Assembly (NCBI GenBank): GCA_009929055.1
Contig: SABI01000001.1
Coordinates: 1 to 56,173 of the forward strand
Direction: 5' to 3'
Length of the DNA stretch: 56,173 bases
Source: Spirochaetia bacterium
Lineage (GTDB): Bacteria; Spirochaetota; Spirochaetia; Sphaerochaetales; Sphaerochaetaceae
Under the pieces are notes generated by a model. That model ran no database searches. It worked only from the letters and a program-made list of their open reading frames with translations, and was not told the origin of the DNA. The number at the start of each line of letters is the position of its first letter. Positions within the stretch are counted from its first letter, which is position 1. Shown here one piece after another: positions 8,963 to 17,006 of this stretch. The position numbers and the translations under genes are program-made.

Positions 8963-9508
8963 ATGAAGAAGTTATCAATTATTACAGTTATTATACTTGT
9001 GTTAGTCTCACTGATGAGCTGTGCGACTACTAAGCCAAATGCTGATGGGTCTCCATATTGGACCACATCTACCCCTAAGAGTACCCGAACTCTCCACTAT
9101 GAAGTTGGCTCTGCTAAACAATCTACTGCTCAGTTAAGCCTTTTAAGGGCTGAGTCTGCTGCAAAAGATGCTATTGGAAGATGGGCTTCTACGAATGTGG
9201 AGAGCGCTATTGTTACCTTTATTGAAGAAGCAGGAGAGACTCTAAGAAACCAGCAGAGCCTTGAAGTTTTACAGAATCTAAGTGTTCAAACAGTAAATAT
9301 TGCCCTTAAAGGGGTGAGTGTTGTAGAGCGCTATACTGCACCAGATGGAACCGTGTGGGTCCTCTCTTCATATCCTGTAAAGAACCTTAAAGATGCCTAT
9401 AAACAACAGACTCTTGCCTTAAAACAGAAGTTAGAGATGGCTGAAGAGAAGATAGAATTGATGAGTAACTTTTTAGAAAGCCAATTAGAAAAAGAAATAT
9501 CTGAATAA
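8963..9508 (+). CDS. LPP20-like lipoprotein, paralogue B
   Basis: 181-residue lipoprotein with lipobox SLMSC-A. The core (PYWTTSTPKS, HYEVGSAKQSTAQLSLLRAESAAKDAIGRWAST, LKGVSVVERYTAPDGTVWVL) parallels the gene at 7594-8181. A C-terminal coiled-coil-like tail (LALKQKLEMAEEKIELM) is extra. I start at ATG 8963, which has AGAAGGA just upstream and leads straight into the signal peptide. An upstream ATG at 8924 in the same frame lies inside the preceding gene and would bury the signal peptide. Last gene of the lipoprotein operon. Confidence 0.78.
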   Translation: MKKLSIITVIILVLVSLMSCATTKPNADGSPYWTTSTPKSTRTLHYEVGSAKQSTAQLSLLRAESAAKDAIGRWASTNVESAIVTFIEEAGETLRNQQSLEVLQNLSVQTVNIALKGVSVVERYTAPDGTVWVLSSYPVKNLKDAYKQQTLALKQKLEMAEEKIELMSNFLESQLEKEISE

Positions 9509-9517
9509 AAAAGGGTA

Positions 9518-9550
9518 TAAAAAAGGTAGTTCTTGCTATTAGAACTACCT
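9518..9550 (-). terminator. Rho-independent terminator of tRNA-Cys
   Basis: A perfect 10-bp stem (AGGTAGTTCT at 9524-9533, AGAACTACCT at 9541-9550) with a 7-nt loop is followed, on the minus strand, by six T residues. The T-run is on the minus side, so it serves the tRNA gene, not the lipoprotein operon. Confidence 0.85.
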
Positions 9551-9551
9551 A

Positions 9552-9623
9552 AGGTGCCGATCGGATTCGAACCGATGCATAGAGGTTTTGCAGACCTGTC
9601 CCTTACCACTTGGGTACGGCACC
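9552..9623 (-). tRNA. tRNA-Cys (anticodon GCA)
   Basis: The minus strand folds into a cloverleaf: acceptor GGTGCCG/CGGCACC, D arm with AAGTGGTAA, anticodon loop CTGCAAA (GCA), and T arm with GGTTCGAATCC. The discriminator is U, as expected for tRNA-Cys. CCA is not encoded. The outermost anticodon-stem pair appears as a C-C mismatch, a minor oddity. Confidence 0.97.
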
Positions 9624-9635
9624 ATTTCAATAGGG

Positions 9636-9665
9636 AAGATACCACAAAAACACATCACAGTGCAA
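9636..9665 (-). promoter_or_regulatory. Promoter of tRNA-Cys
   Basis: On the minus strand TTGCAC (9660-9665), 18 bp, TATCTT (9636-9641), preceded by an extended TGG. The predicted start lies a few bases ahead of the tRNA. The same TATCTT -10 box recurs before hpf and tpx. Confidence 0.6.
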
Positions 9666-9747
9666 CCCCATTATTATATATCATCATATTAAAGATAAGT
9701 TCAGTCTCTTAATATATGATTGTTTATCTATTAAACAATAGCGAAAG

Positions 9748-9794
9748 TTCATTGACAATTGAAAAAACATTCATTATGATTCAAAAAGATTCAT
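9748..9794 (+). promoter_or_regulatory. Promoter of the DeoR-type regulator with phased TTCA repeats
   Basis: A near-consensus promoter TTGACA (9752-9757), 17 bp, TATGAT (9775-9780) is overlapped by four TTCA elements starting at 9748, 9770, 9780 and 9790. Their spacings are 22, 10 and 10 bp. Repeats at helical spacing over a promoter look like an operator, probably for autoregulation of the regulator and its two downstream genes. Confidence 0.6.
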
Positions 9795-9814
9795 ATTAAG
9801 GTGGTGAGAATAGG

Positions 9815-10588
9815 ATGAGTGTCATACCAGCTGATCGACAAAGACAGATTATTGATATCATTAATCGAGATCAGGTTGTACAAGTACACGAACTTAGCAC
9901 CCTTTTTGAAGTAAGTGAATTAACTATTAGAAGAGACTTAGATCATTTAGCAAAAAGTGGATTAGTTGAAAGAACTCACGGAGGGGCAACTGTAAGGAGA
10001 ACTCTTCCAATAGAGCCTGCTTTCGCAGAAAAATCATTAGAACAGAGAGAAGAAAAAATACTTATCGCTCATAAAGCTGCTTCCTATATCAATGATGGAG
10101 ATACGGTCTTTATTAATAGTGGTTCTACTACCTATGAGGTGATAAAAGCATTAAAAGATAAACAAATAACTATAGTCACCAATAACATAGATGCAACACG
10201 GGTGTTACATGAAGGGGCTCTGTTCTCCCTTATTCTCCTTGGTGGAGTCTATAGGATGCGAAGTCATTCTGTTTCAGGGGCCTTTTCAAGTTCAGTAGTT
10301 AATCAAGTCTATGCTAATAAAGCAATCATTGGAGTTGATGGGTGTAGTGTCGCCTCTGGTCTAACGACCCCTGTTATTGAAGAGGCACAAACAACTAGAC
10401 AGATGATTGAACGTACTGTAGGACCGGTAATAGTAGTTGCAACAGGTAATAAAATTGGGGTTGTCTCGAACTATGTAACAGTTGGTATCGATGAAATCGA
10501 TATACTTATCACCGACGTAGGTGGAAAAAAGATGCTTTCGATGAAAGAATTTAATGAGAAAGAGATAGAATTAGTAATTGCTACTTAA
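9815..10588 (+). CDS. DeoR/GlpR-family transcriptional regulator
   Basis: 257-residue regulator. The N-terminal winged helix-turn-helix (residues about 1-60) has the DeoR signature, with VSELTIRRDLDHLAKSGLVERTHGGA. The C-terminal sensor domain has the family pattern INSGSTTYEVIKAL, VTNN and GVDG, the site that binds a phosphorylated sugar or related metabolite. It is the first gene of a three-gene operon with a malate/lactate dehydrogenase and malic enzyme, so the effector may be a C4/C3 metabolite, which would be unusual for a DeoR protein. RBS AAGGTGG upstream. A near-consensus promoter with phased TTCA repeats lies just ahead. Confidence 0.93.
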   Translation: MSVIPADRQRQIIDIINRDQVVQVHELSTLFEVSELTIRRDLDHLAKSGLVERTHGGATVRRTLPIEPAFAEKSLEQREEKILIAHKAASYINDGDTVFINSGSTTYEVIKALKDKQITIVTNNIDATRVLHEGALFSLILLGGVYRMRSHSVSGAFSSSVVNQVYANKAIIGVDGCSVASGLTTPVIEEAQTTRQMIERTVGPVIVVATGNKIGVVSNYVTVGIDEIDILITDVGGKKMLSMKEFNEKEIELVIAT

Positions 10589-10611
10589 GCAAAACAAAAT
10601 GGAGGACTTAC

Positions 10612-11742
10612 ATGTCATACGCTGATGCTTACAAAGATTGTGCTTGGATGGATTTTGAAACATTAGAAAAATTCATGATAGATTCATTAATGGCCGTTGG
10701 CATTAATGAAACGGATGCAAAGATTATTGGGGATGTCTTAATAGAGAGTGATAAGAGGGGCATTGATTCTCATGGAATAGGTCGATTAAAACCAATTTAT
10801 ATTGATCGAATTAATATCGGAATAATGGATCCTGTCACCAACATTGAAGTTCTTAAAGATGATATGAGTACTGCAGTTCTTGATGGGCATAATGGAATGG
10901 GCCACGTTGTTGGTAAAAAAGCAATGGAAATGGCTATTGAAAAGGCTAAGAAGTATGGTACTGGAATGGTTGCTGTAAGAAATAGTAACCACTATGGAAT
11001 TGCTGGTTACTTTGCAACTATGGCGACCGATGCTGGTATGATTGGTATCACAGGAACTAATGCAAGGCCTTCTATAGCACCAACTTTTGGTGTTGAAAAC
11101 ATGATGGGTACAAACCCCCTCACCTTCGGTATTCCTACTGATGATCCATTTCCATTTGTATTAGACTGTGCAACAAGTGTTACCCAACGTGGTAAGATTG
11201 AAGTCTATGGAAGGGCTGGGAAGGAACTTCCTCCAGGGTGGGTAATTGGACATGATGGGTCAACTCGTACCGATACACAACAAGTCTTAAAAGATCTTAC
11301 CACAGGACAAGCAGCCCTTACTCCTTTAGGGGGAATTGGCGATCAAACTGGTGGGTATAAAGGGTTTGGGTATGCAATGGTAGTAGAAATTCTTTCGGCT
11401 GCATTACAAGATGGAGCTTTTATGAAGGAACTCAATGGGTTTGATGAAAACCACAAACCAATACCATATCCATTAGGGCATTTCTTTATTGCAATCGACC
11501 CTGCCCGTTTTATGGGTCTTGAAGTCTTTAAACGAGTTGCTGGAACTATTTGTCGACAAATTAGAGAATCAGAAAAAGCTCCTGGTGAAGATAGAATCTA
11601 TACTGCTGGAGAAAAAGAGTATGAAGCATTCCAATACAGATCTAAACATGGATGTCCTGTCCCTCCTAGTTTACAAAAAATGATGATTGAGCTTCGCGAT
11701 ACATATAAATTAAATTATTCATTCAATTTCGAGAAGAAATAA
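10612..11742 (+). CDS. Ldh2/MdhII-type malate/L-lactate dehydrogenase
   Basis: 376-residue NAD(P)-dependent 2-hydroxyacid dehydrogenase of the Ldh2/MdhII family (the fold of YbiC and ureidoglycolate dehydrogenase, unrelated to classic LDH/MDH). Landmarks are DSHGIGRL, VRNSNHYGIAGYF with the catalytic His, and GTNPLTFGIPTDD. A C-terminal glycine-rich section is DQTGGYKGFGYAM. Since it is followed by malic enzyme, the likely reaction is malate to oxaloacetate. The substrate could instead be L-lactate or another 2-hydroxyacid, and I cannot distinguish these. RBS GGAGG upstream. Confidence 0.88.
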   Translation: MSYADAYKDCAWMDFETLEKFMIDSLMAVGINETDAKIIGDVLIESDKRGIDSHGIGRLKPIYIDRINIGIMDPVTNIEVLKDDMSTAVLDGHNGMGHVVGKKAMEMAIEKAKKYGTGMVAVRNSNHYGIAGYFATMATDAGMIGITGTNARPSIAPTFGVENMMGTNPLTFGIPTDDPFPFVLDCATSVTQRGKIEVYGRAGKELPPGWVIGHDGSTRTDTQQVLKDLTTGQAALTPLGGIGDQTGGYKGFGYAMVVEILSAALQDGAFMKELNGFDENHKPIPYPLGHFFIAIDPARFMGLEVFKRVAGTICRQIRESEKAPGEDRIYTAGEKEYEAFQYRSKHGCPVPPSLQKMMIELRDTYKLNYSFNFEKK

Positions 11743-11755
11743 GGAGTTTATTACC

Positions 11756-13042
11756 ATGGATGTGTTAAAAGAAAAAGCATTACGCTACCATTGTCTTGAT
11801 GGAAAGCCTGGAAAAGTATCTGTTGTACCAACTAAACCGTGTGCAACAGCCGATGATTTATCTCTTGCTTATACCCCGGGTGTAGCAAAACCTGTACTCG
11901 AAATTGCTGAAAATCCAGAAGCAGCCTATACATATACCTCAAAGGGAAACTTGGTTGCAGTCATTTCTAATGGAACTGCGATTCTTGGGTTAGGAGATAA
12001 AGGACCTCTTGCTTCAAAACCAGTTATGGAAGGCAAAGGAGTCTTATTTAAAAGATTTGCTGATATCGACGTATTCGATATAGAATTAAATGAGAGAGAT
12101 CCTAAAAAGATAATTGAAATGGTTAAAGCTATGGAGCCTACCTTTGGGGGAGTAAACCTTGAAGATATAAAAGGGCCTGAATGTTTTGAAATAGAACAAG
12201 AGTTGATTAAGATATGCAACATCCCTATCTTCCATGATGATCAACATGGTACTGCAATTATTAGCACCGCAGGACTTATGAATGCTGCTGAAATTGTTGG
12301 AAAGAAGTTAAGTGAACTTAAGGTAGTTGTTAATGGGGCAGGAGCGGCAGGAATATCTTGTGCAAAAATGTTTGTTGCAGCAGGTGTCGATATTAATAAT
12401 ATTATAATGCTCGATAGCAAAGGGGTTATCTACAAGGGACGAAAAGAGACAATGACTAAAGAAAAGTTAGAGTTCGCCCGTGAAACCACGATGCGCACTT
12501 TAGAAGAAGCAATGGTAGGAGCTGATGTCTTTATGGGTCTTAGCGTTGCTGACTGTGTTACTCCTGATATGCTTAAATCAATGGCTAAAGACCCTGTTGT
12601 GTTTGCAATGAGTAATCCAAACCCTGAAATTTCTTATGAATTAGCTGTTGCTTCTCGTAGTGACTTAATTATGGCAACAGGACGAAGTGATTATCCTAAC
12701 CAAATTAACAACGTACTAGGTTTCCCATTCATCTTTAGAGGTGCCCTTGATGTAAGAGCTTCTACGATTACAGAAGGGATGAAAATGGCAGCAGCAAAAG
12801 CACTTGCTGAGCTTGCAAAAAAAGAAGTTCCTGAAATAGTAAGTAAAGCATATGGTGGAAGAAAATTCTCCTTTGGAAGAGACTATATTGTCCCTAAACC
12901 ATTTGATCCAAGGGTAATTAGTTATGAAGCTGTTGCTGTAGCAAAAGCTGCCTGTGAAGAGGGTGTTGCTAAAACTCCAATCACTGATTGGGTTGCTTAT
13001 GAGAAATCTTTAGTAGAAAGAATGGCCCCTTACTGGGTATAA
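11756..13042 (+). CDS. Malic enzyme (malate to pyruvate, bacterial short form)
   Basis: 428-residue oxidative decarboxylase that converts malate to pyruvate and CO2 with NAD(P). Signatures are SLAYTPGVAKP near residue 37, VISNGTAILGLGDKGPLA near 65, FHDDQHGTA for the metal site, and the nucleotide-binding NGAGAAGIS near 194. The length is that of the short bacterial type without a phosphotransacetylase domain. It lies 13 bp after the dehydrogenase with RBS AAGGAG. Together the two enzymes could cycle malate, oxaloacetate and pyruvate. A hairpin terminator follows. Confidence 0.95.
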   Translation: MDVLKEKALRYHCLDGKPGKVSVVPTKPCATADDLSLAYTPGVAKPVLEIAENPEAAYTYTSKGNLVAVISNGTAILGLGDKGPLASKPVMEGKGVLFKRFADIDVFDIELNERDPKKIIEMVKAMEPTFGGVNLEDIKGPECFEIEQELIKICNIPIFHDDQHGTAIISTAGLMNAAEIVGKKLSELKVVVNGAGAAGISCAKMFVAAGVDINNIIMLDSKGVIYKGRKETMTKEKLEFARETTMRTLEEAMVGADVFMGLSVADCVTPDMLKSMAKDPVVFAMSNPNPEISYELAVASRSDLIMATGRSDYPNQINNVLGFPFIFRGALDVRASTITEGMKMAAAKALAELAKKEVPEIVSKAYGGRKFSFGRDYIVPKPFDPRVISYEAVAVAKAACEEGVAKTPITDWVAYEKSLVERMAPYWV

Positions 13043-13050
13043 AAGAAATG

Positions 13051-13080
13051 AGCCACTCCAAACGGGGTGGCTTAATTATT
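13051..13080 (+). terminator. Probable terminator of the deoR-mdh-malic enzyme operon
   Basis: A 9-bp stem (AGCCACTCC / GGGGTGGCT, one G-T pair) with an AAAC loop lies just after the malic-enzyme stop. It is followed by TTAATTATT, a weak T-rich tail. Confidence 0.65.
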
Positions 13081-13681
13081 ACTTCTCTATATTCCAATTC
13101 TCTTTTAATTGCTCTTTTGCATTATTTAACGTTTGCTGAAATTGAGTAGATAACTGATTGTAGTTTTTTTGGAGAAACCCAATAAATTCTGGGTCTTGCT
13201 CCATTGATGAGTACGTTGCTCTTCCATATTGAGCTTCCATTTGTTGCTTCTTTTGATCAAATAAAGGTTTATATTGAGCTCTTGCCCTTTCGAGAAGATT
13301 ATCCCTTGAATCGAGATATTTTCCCATGAAGGTTCCTATTTGACTCAATAGTTCAACAGATTCACCCTCTTCTTTATCTATTAAAGCAGCAATATGTTGC
13401 ATTTTCACAACTCTCTCTTGGTAATCATCTCCTTGAGGGAGGGCAATATTTGCAAGAACCGTAAGGGCTAATCCCTTTTTTATGAGAGGTTTTTCAATTT
13501 CACTCTTCTTCTCAAAATTAGATTCGAGTGTTGAAAGAAGGGCATCAAGCTCTCCTAAATAGGCTCCAGCCATTCTCCTTCCTTCATCAATCAAATTATC
13601 TCTTCTAATCTTATCTGTATCTATTTCAATGTTTTCTGTTTTCTCTAACGCTATTTCCCAGGCAGATTTTAACAATGACAT
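13079..13681 (-). CDS. Conserved coiled-coil protein of unknown function
   Basis: 200-residue, mostly helical acidic protein with no signal peptide or membrane segment. It begins SLLKSAWEIALEKTENIEIDTDKIRRDNLI and continues GRRMAGAYLGELDALLSTLESN. A long predicted helix (LEKRAR-like section, QKKQQMEAQYGRATYSS) makes up the C-terminal half. It resembles a small family I know from spirochaetes (DUF6657), though I cannot verify this. RBS AAGGAG precedes the ATG. It stands alone between a terminator and a divergent AlaX gene, so context gives little about its role. Confidence 0.55.
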   Translation of the reverse strand: MSLLKSAWEIALEKTENIEIDTDKIRRDNLIDEGRRMAGAYLGELDALLSTLESNFEKKSEIEKPLIKKGLALTVLANIALPQGDDYQERVVKMQHIAALIDKEEGESVELLSQIGTFMGKYLDSRDNLLERARAQYKPLFDQKKQQMEAQYGRATYSSMEQDPEFIGFLQKNYNQLSTQFQQTLNNAKEQLKENWNIEK

Positions 13682-13769
13682 CTTTAATTCTCCTTAACAA
13701 CATACTTCACTCATTAAGATAACAGCCAATAGGTAAACAGACAAGGGAGAGTGGACGTAAAAGGGTATT

Positions 13770-14996
13770 TTGAGTAGTCTATATCATATGAAATTAACTA
13801 AGACTTTATTCCTAAGTGAACCCTATAGAAAAGAATTAGATGTGACTATCATTGATATAAAAGAGCACAAGAAGCACAAAGCTCTTATACTAGATTCTAC
13901 TATCTTTTATCCTGAAGGGGGTGGCCCTGAGGGAGATAGGGGCTTTATTGACGAAACATATATTGTTAATACAATCCATGGTGATGAAGGAGAGATTCTT
14001 CATGTAGTGGATCCTTCTTGTTCGTTAGAAATAGGAACTACGCATCACCTTAGATTAGATTGGGCCCATCGTTATCACTACATGGTGCAACATACTGCTC
14101 AGCACCTTATTAGTGGAATCCTTTTTACCTCTTTTGGCATTGATACCCTCTCTGTTCACTTAAGTGATACCTACATCGCAATAGAAACAGGAGAACCAGT
14201 CATAGATCAAGAGACTCTTTATCATATAGAAGATGAAGTAAACAGGGCAATAATTACAGGGGGGGCTACTCATACTAAGATAGTGAGTCAAGAAGATGTT
14301 CCCATTCTCAACCTGAGACGAAGTGTGAAAGTTGAAACGGATGTAAGAATTGTTTCTATAGAAGGGTATGATGAAATAGCCTGTGGTGGAGTCCATGTAG
14401 ACAATATTAGTGAACTTAATCGAGTGATGTATCTGATGAGTGAATCTATTAGAGGGCATGTTCGCCTCTTTTTCCTCGTCTCTGATATTGCGAAAGAAGA
14501 GATGCGGGGATACAAAGAAGTCGTTGATGAAATGAAAAATACTCTTTCTGTTCCTAGAGAGAGAATTATAGAACGAGTCAAAGAGAATCAACTTGAAATC
14601 GTCTCATTAAGAAGAGAAGTTCATCTGTATCAACAATCGATTATTGAACAAACACTTTCATCTTACATGAAAGGAAAAGAGACTCCTATTGTTATGATGG
14701 ATGTAAGTGAATATTCATTTGATGCCCTCAAAGTTCTCTCACACATCCTACTCGATGTCCCAAAGATTGTGCTATGTGCGATTAAAGAGCGGGATAAAGA
14801 GAATATGAATTACCTTATTTGCATTAAAGGGATAGAACATGAACAAGAGCTCTATGGTGAAATAAAACTGAAAGTATTACAATCTATTAAAGCAAAGGGG
14901 GGAGGAAAAGCTCCTCTCTGGCAAGGCATAGCACATAATAATAAAGAGATATTACGTGAAGTAGAAAAGGTGTGTAATCGAGTAATATATGGATAA
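13770..14996 (+). CDS. AlaX-type alanyl-tRNA editing protein
   Basis: Free-standing editing protein related to the C-terminal half of alanyl-tRNA synthetase, expected to hydrolyse Ser-tRNA(Ala). The zinc site is complete: His108 and His112 in HTAQH, Cys205 and His209 in CGGVH. PEGGGPEGDRG near residue 49 is the conserved loop before the editing domain. A C-terminal DHHA1-like part follows a coiled-coil linker. The start is uncertain. TTG 13770 has GGG four bases upstream. ATG 13788 has no SD but has a weak promoter TGGACG-17-TAGTCT ending 7 nt before it. The gene overlaps the next by 8 nt. Confidence 0.88.
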   Translation: MSSLYHMKLTKTLFLSEPYRKELDVTIIDIKEHKKHKALILDSTIFYPEGGGPEGDRGFIDETYIVNTIHGDEGEILHVVDPSCSLEIGTTHHLRLDWAHRYHYMVQHTAQHLISGILFTSFGIDTLSVHLSDTYIAIETGEPVIDQETLYHIEDEVNRAIITGGATHTKIVSQEDVPILNLRRSVKVETDVRIVSIEGYDEIACGGVHVDNISELNRVMYLMSESIRGHVRLFFLVSDIAKEEMRGYKEVVDEMKNTLSVPRERIIERVKENQLEIVSLRREVHLYQQSIIEQTLSSYMKGKETPIVMMDVSEYSFDALKVLSHILLDVPKIVLCAIKERDKENMNYLICIKGIEHEQELYGEIKLKVLQSIKAKGGGKAPLWQGIAHNNKEILREVEKVCNRVIYG

Positions 14997-15600
14997 AAAC
15001 TCTTTAAAGAAGTTTACTACTTCTTCTTATTTTAAGCTTGATGGAAGTATTGATTGGAAGAATATCGTTAAAAAGGCGATTGTCCTTATCTCTGTATTTC
15101 TCTTATTCTTTATATTGCTGTTTTTTTTCTTGAAGCCTCAAATGCAATTTCTTGCAATGTGGATTACTGAGACCCTAGGGTATCAGGGGGTGTTTTTATA
15201 CACCCTTATTGTCGATATGTTCATCCTACCACTTACCGTAGATTTAATATTTCCTTTTGTTACTCACTACAATACAGTTGAAGTCTTATTTGTAATTTCG
15301 ATTGCTTCGGCCATTGGTGGTATGGGGGGGTATTTAATAGGAAGATTATTAGGGCATTTAAAAATTATAAGGATATTTACTTCAGGATTTACCCACGATG
15401 GCGAGCATCTTATTAGAAAATATGGGGTATGGGCGGTAGTTATTGCAGCTATTACTCCAATCCCCTTTTCAACAATATGTTGGATGAGTGGAATGGTTAA
15501 AGTCCCTTTTTGGTATGTAGCACTTGCAACTCTCGCCCGCTTTCCCAGGATGATTCTTTACTACGCAGCGGTACAAGCTGGTCTTATGATAATTCTTTAA
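14989..15600 (+). CDS. VTT-domain (DedA/YqaA-like) membrane protein
   Basis: 203-residue inner-membrane protein with about five hydrophobic segments: VLISVFLLFFILLFFFL, FLYTLIVDMFILPL, FVISIASAIGGMGGYLIG, AVVIAAITPIPF and a C-terminal segment. The core motif GGMGGYLIGRLLG followed by ITPIPFSTICWMSG is the VTT signature (the 'SNARE-associated' fold), found in DedA and YqaA families that act in lipid flipping and envelope homeostasis. It starts within the last 8 nt of the AlaX gene. Its end overlaps the convergent purB end by 17 nt, so there is no room for a terminator. Confidence 0.82.
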   Translation: MDKNSLKKFTTSSYFKLDGSIDWKNIVKKAIVLISVFLLFFILLFFFLKPQMQFLAMWITETLGYQGVFLYTLIVDMFILPLTVDLIFPFVTHYNTVEVLFVISIASAIGGMGGYLIGRLLGHLKIIRIFTSGFTHDGEHLIRKYGVWAVVIAAITPIPFSTICWMSGMVKVPFWYVALATLARFPRMILYYAAVQAGLMIIL

Positions 15601-16999
15601 TTTTATCGTTAATCTTATTAGAAAGAGCTTTTGCCCTTAGGGGAGCATCTCCTACATAGTCTTTTGCATCAAGGAGAGAGATAATAGTTTTTGCATCAAG
15701 AAAGGAAAGAATTTCTTTATCAGTAGTCATTAATTCTAAAAGGGGATTAGCTTTCCCACTTTGAACCTCACTCCAAGCTGTAAGAGAGTGTTCTCTAATT
15801 CTTTCATGCATTACTTGTCTATCTGCCCCTTTTTTTCCTAGTGCCATAAGAACTTTCTCTGTTGCAGCGAAAGGACCATAGGTATCGAGGTTTCGTTTGA
15901 TAGTGGAGTAGTGAAAATTAAGTCCACTTATAAGTTTTATTGAGGTTTGTAATACTTCATCACACGTAAGAAATAGTTCTGGAATTACTATCCTTCTATT
16001 AGCTGAGTCATCAAGAGTCCTCTCTAACATCATAGAGGCACTATTGTTCCAAAGAACCTCTACTTGAGAAGAGGCATAGCGGCAAAGAGAATCTATTTTT
16101 TCACTATTAATAGGATTTCTTTTAAAAGGCATTGCAGAAGAGCCTACTTGCTTAGAGGCAAATGGTTCACTCCACTCTCCAATAGGAGGGCTCATGAGGA
16201 GTCTGATATCGAGGGCTGCTTTGGAAAGTGTTGCACATAATGAAGAGAGAACTGTTCCTATACGGTAATCTTGCTTTCGTGTATACACTTGGGTAGCTAC
16301 ATCAAAAGATTCAAGGCCAATTTCGTTCATTACATATGTTTCAAATTCAAGAGAACTCATCGAAGAGCCTTCTAACAGTGCCATATAGGAAGCACTTGTT
16401 CCGACAGCCCCTTTAATCCCTTTTCCTTTTAATCGTAATGAAAGAGCCCTTATATCTTCTAGGTCATCAAGTAAATCTTGTCCAATTTGGCTTAATCGAT
16501 ACCCTATGGTAGTGGGCTCAGCGGGTTGTATATGGGTGAATGCCATACAAGAAGTCTCACTTTCTTCCATTATTCTCTTACTAAGAATTGATAGGAGAGA
16601 AAGAAGAGACTTTTCTATAAGAGAGAGAGCTTGTTTTTGCCGTATCACATCCATGTTATCTAACACATCCATACTCGTAGCACCTAGGTGGATTATCTTT
16701 CCACCAATGGTGCATTGCTCTGCATATGTTTTGATTTCAGCCATGAGGTCGTGATGTATCTCTTTCTCTATTTCACTAGCACGGTCTATGTCAATATCAT
16801 CTTTATGGGCAATAAGGTCTTCTACTTGAGAGAGTGATACTAAGTTTGCCTTCATCTGTCCCTTAGCGATTGCTATCCAGATAGTTCGTAAGAGTTTCCT
16901 TTTATGAACTTCACTATAGATACTTCGCATCTCTAGAGTTCCATAGCGCCAGGTGAAGGGGGAGATGAAAGAGGTATGATCAAAATTAGCACTCATCAT
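15584..16999 (-). CDS. purB: Adenylosuccinate lyase
   Basis: 471-residue lyase for two purine steps, SAICAR to AICAR and adenylosuccinate to AMP. The fumarase/aspartase signature GSSAMPFKRNPINSEKI is clear near residue 285, as are GATSMDVLDN and the conserved start FISPFTWRYG. I start at the ATGATG (16999) because AAGGA lies just upstream. An in-frame GTG at 17029 would lie inside purA. The gap to purA is then 7 nt. It is the last gene of the purine operon. Confidence 0.95.
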   Translation of the reverse strand: MMSANFDHTSFISPFTWRYGTLEMRSIYSEVHKRKLLRTIWIAIAKGQMKANLVSLSQVEDLIAHKDDIDIDRASEIEKEIHHDLMAEIKTYAEQCTIGGKIIHLGATSMDVLDNMDVIRQKQALSLIEKSLLSLLSILSKRIMEESETSCMAFTHIQPAEPTTIGYRLSQIGQDLLDDLEDIRALSLRLKGKGIKGAVGTSASYMALLEGSSMSSLEFETYVMNEIGLESFDVATQVYTRKQDYRIGTVLSSLCATLSKAALDIRLLMSPPIGEWSEPFASKQVGSSAMPFKRNPINSEKIDSLCRYASSQVEVLWNNSASMMLERTLDDSANRRIVIPELFLTCDEVLQTSIKLISGLNFHYSTIKRNLDTYGPFAATEKVLMALGKKGADRQVMHERIREHSLTAWSEVQSGKANPLLELMTTDKEILSFLDAKTIISLLDAKDYVGDAPLRAKALSNKINDKIKELS

Positions 17000-17006
17000 A
17001 TAATCC

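Noticed and set aside
9524..9550. Hairpin as terminator of the LPP20 operon
   Set aside because: The T-run lies on the minus side; on the plus strand the stem runs straight into the tRNA-Cys complement.
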